Below are positions 1 to 7,542 of a stretch of DNA of 36,114 bases, piece after piece. The translations under genes and the position numbers were made by a program. The notes beneath the pieces are model-generated. The model ran no database searches, was not told where the DNA came from, and was given only the letters and a program-made list of their open reading frames with translations. Source of the stretch: Oscillospiraceae bacterium. Lineage in GTDB: Bacteria > Bacillota > Clostridia > Oscillospirales > Oscillospiraceae. Position 1 is the first letter of the stretch; each line of letters opens with the position of its first letter. The stretch spans positions 1-36,114 of the forward strand of contig JAAWHO010000004.1 of assembly GCA_022795905.1 (NCBI GenBank), in the 5' to 3' direction.

Positions 1-1058
1 GGCAGCAGCAGCACATCCGCCGGCGCGGTCCCGGCCTCCTCATTGAGCATCTTCTGCTCCTGCAAAACATAGAACAGCCGGGTCAATCCGATGGAAATTC
101 CGACACCGGGCAGTTGTTTATTGGTGTAATATTCCGCTAAGTTATCATAACGCCCCCCGGAACAGATAGAACCAATCTCCGGATGGTCTGTCATCATCGT
201 CTCATATACCGTCCCGGTGTAGTAGTCCAGCCCCCGGGCGATGGTCAGATCCACGGCGAAGTTCTCCTCCGGCACCCCGAAGGCCCCCAGATACTTCACC
301 ACGGTTCCCAGCTCCTCCAGCCCCTGGTCAAAGAGCTCATCCTTTCCCCGATAGCTCTCCAGGGCCTTCAGCACCTGGCTGTTTTTTCCGCAAATCCCGA
401 TAAACCGCAGGATCTCCCCGGCCTTTTCCTCCGAGACCCCAGCCTCCATCAGCAGCTCCCGGACCTTGTCGCCGCCGATTTTCTCCAGCTTGTCCACAGT
501 CCGCATGATCTCCCCGGACTGCTCGCGGAGCCCCAGCATATCATAGAACCCGTTGAGGATCTTCCGGTTGTTGACCCGTATCTGGAACCTCTCCAGCCCC
601 AGTCTGCTGAACGTCTGATAGATAATGGCGGGGATTTCCGCCTCGTTGACGATATCCAGCTTCCCGTCCCCGATGATATCAATATCCGCCTGATAGAACT
701 CCCGGAACCGCCCCCGCTGGGCCCGCTCGCCCCGGTAGACCTTTCCGATCTGATAGCGCCGGAAGGGGAAGGAGAGCTCCCCATAGTGCAGCGCCACATA
801 CTTGGCCAGGGGCACGGTCAGATCAAAGCGCAGGCTCAAATCGCTCTCGCCCTTGGTAAAGCGGTAGATCTGCTTTTCGGTTTCCCCGCCTCCTTTGGCC
901 AGCAGCACTTCGCTGGCCTCGATGACCGGCGTATCCAGGGGCGTGAACCCATAGAGGGAATAGGTTTCCCGCAGGGTTTCCATTATTTTCTCCATCAGGA
1001 CCTGGTCCTTGGGCAGCAGCTCCATAAACCCGGACAGGGTCCTAGGCTGAACATTCAT
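1..1058 (-). CDS. hisS: Histidyl-tRNA synthetase, 3' end truncated at the window edge
   Basis: Open minus-strand frame translates MNVQPRTLSGFMELLPKDQ...LSLRFDLTVPLAKYVALHYGELSFPFRRYQIGKVYRGERAQRGRFREFYQADIDIIG, class II HisRS motifs; ATG at 1058 preceded by AAAAGGAGAAGC. Runs off the left edge, so it is absent from the ORF track. Confidence 0.95.
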   Translation of the reverse strand, partial: MNVQPRTLSGFMELLPKDQVLMEKIMETLRETYSLYGFTPLDTPVIEASEVLLAKGGGETEKQIYRFTKGESDLSLRFDLTVPLAKYVALHYGELSFPFRRYQIGKVYRGERAQRGRFREFYQADIDIIGDGKLDIVNEAEIPAIIYQTFSRLGLERFQIRVNNRKILNGFYDMLGLREQSGEIMRTVDKLEKIGGDKVRELLMEAGVSEEKAGEILRFIGICGKNSQVLKALESYRGKDELFDQGLEELGTVVKYLGAFGVPEENFAVDLTIARGLDYYTGTVYETMMTDHPEIGSICSGGRYDNLAEYYTNKQLPGVGISIGLTRLFYVLQEQKMLNEEAGTAPADVLLL

Positions 1059-1129
1059 CGTTGCTTCTCCTTTTCGGTATGGATAAACTGTTTCCCGGCA
1101 GCATATGCGGGGGCGGGACGGTCCCGGCC

Positions 1130-1558
1130 CTATCTGGGCAGCCCATCCCGCTTGAATTTATTTTTGGGGTTGACGATATTCCGCCAATCCAGGTCCCCCC
1201 TGGCCATCCCCAGAACCAGCATCTCCGCCGTCGCCACATTGGACGCGAAGGGGATATTGTTCTGGTCGCACAGGCGGGAGATATACAACAGCTCCTTCTC
1301 CAGGGAGGCGTCGTTGGGGTCCACAAAGAACAGGACCATATCCATCTCATTGTAAGCGATCCGCGCCCCGATCTGCTGGCTCCCGCCGTGCTGGCAGGAG
1401 AGGAACAGGTGGACGTGCAGGCCGGTAGCTTCATGGATAATGCGGCCCGTAGCATTGGTGGCGCACAGGTTGTGCCGGGAGAGCACACCGGCATAGGCCG
1501 TGCAGAACTGGACCATCAGATCCTTTTTTGTATCGTGGGCCATCAGTGCGATATACAT
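1130..1558 (-). CDS. mgsA: Methylglyoxal synthase
   Basis: MYIALMAHDTKKDLMVQF...HLFLSCQHGGSQQIGARI...MVLFFVDPNDASLEKELLYISRLCDQNNIPFASNVATAEML matches the MgsA family; SD AGAAAGGAAG upstream. Confidence 0.95.
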   Translation of the reverse strand: MYIALMAHDTKKDLMVQFCTAYAGVLSRHNLCATNATGRIIHEATGLHVHLFLSCQHGGSQQIGARIAYNEMDMVLFFVDPNDASLEKELLYISRLCDQNNIPFASNVATAEMLVLGMARGDLDWRNIVNPKNKFKRDGLPR

Positions 1559-1664
1559 AAATAATCACGCTTCCTTTCTAGGGCGTACCCGTGAACAGTA
1601 CTTATCTACCCCGAATAAGTATGAATTTCAAATTTTTCGGTCAAGTCGTACACAAAATATCCTC

Positions 1665-2396
1665 CTAGCGCAGGCGCATCAGCGGCGCCCGCTGTCCGTC
1701 CAGTCTCTTGGCAATATTGCGGTAGGCCTGTGCCGCGCAGTCGTTGCCGCTCAGCAGCAGCGGGATATTTCTTCCGGCGTACAGCGGCATCGTCTCATCT
1801 TCCGGCACCACTCCCAGCAGGGGCAGGCCAGTGGTATCAATGGCGTCGTCAATGGTTTGGTGCAGGCTTTTCATCAGCTTTTTCCGGCACCGGTTGACCA
1901 CCAGGTGTACGGTTTTCAGCTCCCTGAGCTCCATGACAGTCCTTTGGGCGTCCCGCAGGCTGCTGGCCTCCGTGGTCGTGACCACCACAGCCCGCTCCGC
2001 TCCGGACACGGCCAACCGGAACCCGCTGCCCAGCCCCGCCGGCGCGTCCACCAGGCAGTAGGCAAACCGCTGCCTGATCTCCGAGAACAGCCCCTTGAGC
2101 TGCTCCACGTCCACCCAGGTTTCCCGGTTCGGCGCGGTCAGCAGGAACAGATTTTTTTGTTCAGGGTGGGCCGCCGCAGCCTCCTCCAAAGTACACCGTC
2201 CGGCCAGCACGTCGGTAAAATCCATCACCGCCCGGTCAGTCATGACCATTGCGATATCCAGATTGCGCAGCCCCACATCGCAGTCCAGGCAGAGCGTCGG
2301 GTGCCCCATCTGCGCCAGCGCCATTCCCACGTTGGCTGTAAAGGAGGTTTTGCCGGTCCCGCCCTTGCCGGACACCACGGAAATGATTTGGCCCAA
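1665..2396 (-). CDS. minD: Septum site-determining protein MinD (ParA/MinD ATPase)
   Basis: GQIISVVSGKGGTGKTSFTANVGMALAQMGHPTLCLDCDVGLRNLDIAM: deviant Walker A typical of MinD. Start re-assigned from the ORF track (2447) to TTG at 2396, which has SD GGGAGG at 8-nt spacing. Confidence 0.88.
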   Translation of the reverse strand: MGQIISVVSGKGGTGKTSFTANVGMALAQMGHPTLCLDCDVGLRNLDIAMVMTDRAVMDFTDVLAGRCTLEEAAAAHPEQKNLFLLTAPNRETWVDVEQLKGLFSEIRQRFAYCLVDAPAGLGSGFRLAVSGAERAVVVTTTEASSLRDAQRTVMELRELKTVHLVVNRCRKKLMKSLHQTIDDAIDTTGLPLLGVVPEDETMPLYAGRNIPLLLSGNDCAAQAYRNIAKRLDGQRAPLMRLR

Positions 2397-2417
2397 TCGC
2401 TCCACCTCCCTGTTGTT

Positions 2418-2477
2418 CATTCTTTTTCTTGTAAGAAAAAGAATCAAAAAGAACTTTTGCGCAAAACTCCGTTTTGC
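2418..2477. repeat. Dispersed double-hairpin repeat, family R1, copy 1
   Basis: ATTCTTTTTCTT-GT-AAGAAAAAGAAT (2419-2444) then GCAAAAC-TCC-GTTTTGC (2461-2477); same architecture at 11713-11774. Confidence 0.85.
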
Positions 2478-2495
2478 TTCTTTGCTTTTATGATT

Positions 2496-3191
2496 TTACA
2501 GCGGCTGCTTCTTAATCAACGCGAACCGCCTGGGGTATTTTCGCGGGGTGGGGGAGACCTTTTCCACCTTCACCAGCCGGTGAAGCACATCGGTAGTCGG
2601 GATGCGGTAGTTTTCCACATCGGCGAGCCGCCCCCCCAGCACCCGGATCGCCCGTTCGGACTGCCTGATTTCCTCCTCGGTATGGCTGGACTTCATCGCC
2701 ACGAAGCACCCGCCCACCTTCACCAGCGGCAGGCACAGCTCACACAGCATCGGCAGCGCCGCCACCGCCCGGCTCACCGCCGTATCGAAGCTTTCGCGGT
2801 GCTCCCCGGCGAACTCTTCGGCCCGGGCCTGGACGCAGGACACGTTTTTCAGGCCCAGCGCCCCGGCAGCCTCCTCCAGGAAGGCGATCCGCTTCCCCAG
2901 GCTGTCCAGCAGCGTTACCTCAATTTCCGGCACGGCGATAGCCAGGGGCATCCCCGGAAAACCGGCCCCGGTGCCAACGTCCACGACGCTTTTTCCCAGT
3001 TTCCCGCCGCTTCCCAGCAGGCACAGGCTGTCCAGCAGGTGCAGCCTCGCCACATCCGCCGGCTCGGTGATGGCCGTCAGGTTCATCACCTTGTTTTTTT
3101 CCAGCAGCAGCCGGGAGAATTCCTCCAGCGCTGGAATGCAGCTTGTCCCAAGGCCCGTCTCTGTCAGGCCCTTCTCCAGAATTTCTCTCAC
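2496..3191 (-). CDS. rsmG: 16S rRNA (guanine527-N7)-methyltransferase
   Basis: NLTAITEPADVARLHLLDSLCLL...VVDVGTGAGFPGMPLAIAVPEIEVTLLDSLGKRIAFLEE matches GidB/RsmG. GTG start overlaps the mscL stop (GTGA). Confidence 0.95.
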   Translation of the reverse strand: MREILEKGLTETGLGTSCIPALEEFSRLLLEKNKVMNLTAITEPADVARLHLLDSLCLLGSGGKLGKSVVDVGTGAGFPGMPLAIAVPEIEVTLLDSLGKRIAFLEEAAGALGLKNVSCVQARAEEFAGEHRESFDTAVSRAVAALPMLCELCLPLVKVGGCFVAMKSSHTEEEIRQSERAIRVLGGRLADVENYRIPTTDVLHRLVKVEKVSPTPRKYPRRFALIKKQPL

Positions 3192-3592
3192 GGCTTCTCC
3201 TTCAGCAGGTCCCGGATCTCCGTCAGCAGCTTCTCCTCAGCGGAGGGCCCCGGCGGCGGGGGAGGGGAGGCGGCTTCCTTTTCCTTCTTCTGCGAGAGCC
3301 TGTTGAGAGCTTTCACCAGGCAGAACACCACAAACGCCATGACAAGAAAATTCAGCACGGCGCTGATAAAGCTCCCCAGCAGCAGCTTGCCGCCCCCGGG
3401 CAGCCGGAAGGCCAGAGACTCCGTAAGCCCCACATTATCCCCGGCGAACATCCCCAGAATGGGGTTCAGAATGTCATTAATCAGCGAATTTGTAATCCCG
3501 CTGAAGGCTCCGCCCACGATAACGCCCACGGCCAGGTCCATCACATTGCCCCGCATGGCAAAGGCCTTGAATTCCTCTAAAAACTTCTTCAT
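3188..3592 (-). CDS. mscL: Large-conductance mechanosensitive channel
   Basis: MKKFLEEFKAFAMRGNVMDLAVGVIVGGAFSGITNSLINDILNPILG matches MscL. Confidence 0.97.
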   Translation of the reverse strand: MKKFLEEFKAFAMRGNVMDLAVGVIVGGAFSGITNSLINDILNPILGMFAGDNVGLTESLAFRLPGGGKLLLGSFISAVLNFLVMAFVVFCLVKALNRLSQKKEKEAASPPPPPGPSAEEKLLTEIRDLLKEKP

Positions 3593-3620
3593 TCCTTTTT
3601 CCCTGTTGTGTCCTGCCGTT

Positions 3621-3998
3621 TTACGCCCCGGCAGCCTCCTCCGAGTCTCCGGATTCGCTGTTTTCCTCCGGCGCGGCGGCCGCTGCCTCTTCGGCAGGCT
3701 CCTCCGCCGGCGCGGGCTGCACCACCATCACCGGCTCGTCCTCCTCCAGGCCCCCGCCGTACTCCACGGTCACGCCGTCAACAAAGATTTCCGACTCCCC
3801 TTTCTTCCGTTCAAAGGGAGAAATAAAACCGATATTGACAACGGTTTTATCCTTCTCTCCGTCCCGGGGCGTCCGGGTGGCTCTCCACAGCAGGGCCTGG
3901 ATTTTCTGCTCACCGGTCTCCTCATTCTTGCTGTACCGGTAGGGGGTCACACCGGCGATCAGCGCGGCGGTACCCAGAGCTGTCAGCAGCTTCTTCAT
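3621..3998 (-). CDS. Hypothetical small protein with hydrophobic N-terminus and acidic Ala/Glu-rich C-terminal tail
   Basis: 125 aa ORF MKKLLTALGTAALIAGVTPYRYSKNEETGEQKIQALLWRATRTP...; SD GGAGAA; fits the gap between mscL and serS on the operon strand. Confidence 0.75.
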   Translation of the reverse strand: MKKLLTALGTAALIAGVTPYRYSKNEETGEQKIQALLWRATRTPRDGEKDKTVVNIGFISPFERKKGESEIFVDGVTVEYGGGLEEDEPVMVVQPAPAEEPAEEAAAAAPEENSESGDSEEAAGA

Positions 3999-4093
3999 CG
4001 TTCTTCTCCTTTTCCATTGGTTGAAGGGACACGGACGGCATTTCTATGACCCGCCCCGTCCGGGCGGGCTCGTTCCATATTATTCCTTCGGCA

Positions 4094-5398
4094 TTATTCC
4101 TTCGGCAGGATTGCGCTCTTCCCGCCCATATACGGTTGGAGTGCCTTGGGGATACTCACGCTCCCGTCCGCCTGGAGGTTGTTCTCCAGCAGGGCGATAA
4201 GCATCCGGGGCGGCGCCGCCACCGTATTGTTCAGCGTATGGGGCAGATAGGTCTTACCGTCGCCCCCCTTGACCCGCAGCTTCAGCCGCCGGGCCTGGGC
4301 GTCGCCCATGTTGGAGCAGGAGCACACCTCGAAGTACTTCTTCTGTCTGGGGCTCCAGGCCTCGATATCGCAGCTCTTGACCTTCAGGTCCGCCAAATCT
4401 CCGGAGCAGCACTCCAGCTGCCGCACAGGGATCTCCATGCTCCGGAACAGCTCCACGCTGAACCGCCACATCTTCTCATACCACTCCATGGACTCCTCGG
4501 GTCTGCAGACCACCACCATCTCCTGCTTTTCAAACTGGTGGATGCGGTACACGCCCCGCTCCTCGATACCGTGAGCGCCCTTCTCCTTCCGGAAGCAGGG
4601 GGAGTAGGAGGTCAGCGTCTGGGGCAGGTCCTTCTCCTGGAGAATCTGGTCAATATACCGCCCGATGACGGAGTGCTCGCTGGTCCCGATCAGGTATAGG
4701 TCCTCTCCCTCAATTTTATACATCATAGCGTCCATTTCCGCAAAGGACATGACGCCGGTGACCACATTGGAGCGGATCATAAAGGGCGGGATGCAGTAGG
4801 TAAAGCCCTTGTCAATCATAAAATCCCGGGCATAGGCCAGCACCGCCTCATGGAGCCTGGCGATATCCCCCAGCAGGTAGTAAAACCCGTTCCCGGCCAC
4901 CCGTCCGGCGGCATCCAGGTCGATCCCGCCAAACCGCTCCATAATCTCCGTATGATAGGGCACCTCGAACTCCGGCGCCGCCGGCTCCCCGAACCGCGCC
5001 GCCTCCACATTGCAGGAGTCGTCCGGCCCGATGGGCACCGAGGCGTCGATAATATTCGGGATCACCAGCATGATCTCCCGGATCTTCTCCTCCAGCTCGC
5101 TCTCCTTCTTCTCCAGCTCCGCCAGCCGGTCGGCGTTGGCCTTCACTTGGGCCTTGGCCTTCTCGGCCTCCTCCAGCTTGGAGGGGTCCTTCTTGGCCTG
5201 GCCCATGAGCATCCCCACCTGCTTGCTGAGGGTGTTCCGCTGTGAGCGGAGCTCGCTGGCCTCCGTGATCGCGGCCCGGTTTTCCTCATCCAGGGCCAGC
5301 ACCTGGTCCACCAGGGGGAGCTTTTCCTCCTGGAACTTCTTCTTTATATTTTCCTTGACGGCCTCCGGATTTTCCCGGATAAACTTTATGTCCAGCAT
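4094..5398 (-). CDS. serS: Seryl-tRNA synthetase
   Basis: MLDIKFIRENPEAVKENIKKKF...LIGTSEHSVIGRYIDQILQEKDLPQTLTSYSPCFRKEKGAHGIEERGVYRIHQFEKQEMVVV...NMGDAQARRLKLRV; class II SerRS. Confidence 0.97.
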   Translation of the reverse strand: MLDIKFIRENPEAVKENIKKKFQEEKLPLVDQVLALDEENRAAITEASELRSQRNTLSKQVGMLMGQAKKDPSKLEEAEKAKAQVKANADRLAELEKKESELEEKIREIMLVIPNIIDASVPIGPDDSCNVEAARFGEPAAPEFEVPYHTEIMERFGGIDLDAAGRVAGNGFYYLLGDIARLHEAVLAYARDFMIDKGFTYCIPPFMIRSNVVTGVMSFAEMDAMMYKIEGEDLYLIGTSEHSVIGRYIDQILQEKDLPQTLTSYSPCFRKEKGAHGIEERGVYRIHQFEKQEMVVVCRPEESMEWYEKMWRFSVELFRSMEIPVRQLECCSGDLADLKVKSCDIEAWSPRQKKYFEVCSCSNMGDAQARRLKLRVKGGDGKTYLPHTLNNTVAAPPRMLIALLENNLQADGSVSIPKALQPYMGGKSAILPKE

Positions 5399-5428
5399 AG
5401 GGCTTCTCCTTTTATTTTCATTGCCGGA

Positions 5429-5444
5429 TGTTTCACGTGAAACA
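5429..5444. promoter_or_regulatory. parS centromere site 1
   Basis: Perfect 16-bp palindrome TGTTTCACGTGAAACA between serS and parB. Confidence 0.95.
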
Positions 5445-5452
5445 GACCGTAT

Positions 5453-6325
5453 TTATTTCAGTCGCTCCAGTGCCTCCAGCAGGTCATTCAAATCATCCAC
5501 GCCGTAGTATTCGATTTCAACCTTGCCCTTCTTTTTCCCGTGGGAAATGTGGCAGGCTCTTCCCAGCCGGGCGGTCAGGGACCGCTCCGCTTCCTTCACA
5601 TAATCCACCTGGAGGGGTTCCTTTTTCTCCGGCTTCTCTGTCTCCTCGACTTTCGCTCTGGCCTGCAATTTTTTGACCAGCTGCTCCGTCTGCCGGACAC
5701 TTAGGCCGGAATCTATAATGGTTTTCACCGCCTCCACCCGCAGGGCAGGGGAGAGGGGCAGAATTGCCCTGGCATGGCCGGCGGAAATTCTTCCATCCTC
5801 CACCAGGTTCCGGATCGAGACGTTCAAATCCAGCAGCCGCATAGCGTTAGCCACAGCGCTCCGGGACTTGCCCACCTGCTGGGCGGCCTGCTCCTGGGTG
5901 AGACCGTACTCCTCGATGAGCATCCGGAAGCCCTCGGCCTCCTCAATGGGATTCAGGTCCTCCCGCTGGAGGTTTTCGATCATGGCCAGCTCCATGGCCT
6001 TCCGGTCGTCCGCCTCGATAATGACAGCGGGGATCTCCTCCAGCCCGGCCAGCCGGGCAGCCCGCCAGCGCCGCTCACCGGCGATGATCTGGTAGTACCC
6101 GCTGGCCAGCTTCCGCACGGTCAGGGGCTGGATGACCCCGTGCTGCCGGATGCTCTCCGCCAGCTCCTCCAGTTTCTCCTGGTCAAAGCTTTTTCGGGGC
6201 TGGCCGGCATAGCTCTCCACCTGGGAGAGCGGCAGGGAGGAGGGGCCGGCCGCCGGTTCCATTGAAAAGTTGTCGCCCAACAGGGCGCCCAGGCCCTTGC
6301 CCAGGCCGCTGCTTTTGTTTGCCAT
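5453..6325 (-). CDS. parB: Chromosome-partitioning protein ParB/Spo0J
   Basis: MANKSSGLGKGLGALLGD...QPRKSFDQEKLEELAESIRQHGVIQPLTVRKLASGYYQIIAGERRWRAARLAGLEEIPAVI: ParB N-terminal CTPase box and HTH. Confidence 0.97.
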   Translation of the reverse strand: MANKSSGLGKGLGALLGDNFSMEPAAGPSSLPLSQVESYAGQPRKSFDQEKLEELAESIRQHGVIQPLTVRKLASGYYQIIAGERRWRAARLAGLEEIPAVIIEADDRKAMELAMIENLQREDLNPIEEAEGFRMLIEEYGLTQEQAAQQVGKSRSAVANAMRLLDLNVSIRNLVEDGRISAGHARAILPLSPALRVEAVKTIIDSGLSVRQTEQLVKKLQARAKVEETEKPEKKEPLQVDYVKEAERSLTARLGRACHISHGKKKGKVEIEYYGVDDLNDLLEALERLK

Positions 6326-6453
6326 GGAGGCTCCTTTCCTGCATTCCGTTGATAATATCCCTTTTCGGGGTCTGCTCTTCCTGGACGGCCTGACTTTCCG
6401 CCGGACAGAAAATCGAAATATTATGGGGGCATTTGGGCCGCTGAGGGCGGCGG

Positions 6454-7209
6454 TTACACGCTCTTTCTCAGAAATTCCTCCGCCAGGGCGGCATAGGCCT
6501 CGCTGCCCCGGGAAGTCCGATCGTAGGCGCTGATGGGCTTTCCATGGCTGGGCGCTTCACTCAGGCGCACATTTCTGGGCACCACCGTGGCATAGACCTT
6601 GCCGGGGAAATACCGCTTGACCTCCTCCGCCACCTGGACCGCCAGGTTGGTCCGGCTGTCAAACATGGTCAGCAGCACTCCCTCCAGCTCCAGCTTGGGG
6701 TTCAGGTTCCGCTTGACAATGCGGATGGTATTCATCAAATCGCTCAGCCCCTCCAGGGCGAAGTACTCCCCCTGAACTGGCACCATGGCGCTGTCCGCGG
6801 CGCACAGGCCGTTGAGGGTCAGGAGCTCCAGAGAGGGCGGACAGTCGATGAATATGTAGTCATAGCTTGGGGCCAGCGCCTCCAGGGCCCTCCGCAGCAG
6901 GTGCTCCCGGCCCTCCAGGCCGATCATCTCAATGCCGGCCCCCGCCAGGGACTTGCAGGAGGGAAGGACGTCGCCGTACCGGGTGGAGACCACCCGCTTA
7001 GCCGGCTCCACCGCGTTGATGAGCACGTCATAGACGCCCTGGGTCAGGCTCTTGTCCACACCCATGCCGGAGGTGGCGTTGGCCTGAGGATCGAAGTCGC
7101 AGAGCAGGACCCGCAGTCCCTTTTCCCGAAGCGCGGCGGTTAAGTTCACGCAGGTTGTGGTCTTGCCCACGCCTCCCTTTTGATTGACGATTGCAACGAT
7201 CTTCCCCAA
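6454..7209 (-). CDS. parA: Chromosome-partitioning ATPase ParA/Soj
   Basis: GKIVAIVNQKGGVGKTTTCVNLTAALREKGLRVLLCDFDPQANATSGMG. Start re-assigned from 7287 to TTG at 7209, preceded by GGAGG. Confidence 0.95.
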   Translation of the reverse strand: MGKIVAIVNQKGGVGKTTTCVNLTAALREKGLRVLLCDFDPQANATSGMGVDKSLTQGVYDVLINAVEPAKRVVSTRYGDVLPSCKSLAGAGIEMIGLEGREHLLRRALEALAPSYDYIFIDCPPSLELLTLNGLCAADSAMVPVQGEYFALEGLSDLMNTIRIVKRNLNPKLELEGVLLTMFDSRTNLAVQVAEEVKRYFPGKVYATVVPRNVRLSEAPSHGKPISAYDRTSRGSEAYAALAEEFLRKSV

Positions 7210-7267
7210 AACACCGCCTCCTAGAATCAACAGGGCGCACCGCCCCAGTATTTTAGCATATAAAGGT

Positions 7268-7295
7268 AGTATAACACAAATATTCAAGTTTTCAA
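7268..7295 (-). promoter_or_regulatory. Predicted sigma-A promoter for parA/soj
   Basis: Minus strand TTGAAA - 16 nt - TATACT (-35 at 7290-7295, -10 at 7268-7273). Confidence 0.65.
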
Positions 7296-7525
7296 CAGGA
7301 AGTTAGCAAATTTTTTCCTCCAAAATGATTCATTTTGTGAGATTGGCGTGCAAAGGGCATTTTTGTGAAAAAAAGCGGCCATTTTGGATATGCACCCGTA
7401 GGGACCGGCCCGCTGTCCGATATACCTGGCTCTTCGCAGGTCCGCCACTTTAACGATTCTATACGCCTTATGAAAGATTTTCTGCCAGACTGAAAGCCGC
7501 CCCGGATTTCTCCAGGGCGGCTCCA

Positions 7526-7541
7526 TGTTTCACGTGAAACA
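7526..7541. promoter_or_regulatory. parS centromere site 2
   Basis: Perfect TGTTTCACGTGAAACA just past the 3' end of the GH13 gene. Confidence 0.95.
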
Positions 7542-7542
7542 A

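Noticed and set aside
1500-4049. 849 aa plus-strand ORF
   Set aside because: Antisense to minD, rsmG, mscL and the small hypothetical gene; low-complexity His/Gln/Arg composition with no recognisable domain; typical of high-GC antisense frames.
5399-5452. Possible T-box or other riboswitch ahead of serS
   Set aside because: Only a parS site and an SD fit between parB and serS; the hisS upstream gap is similarly too short. No T-box sequence seen.
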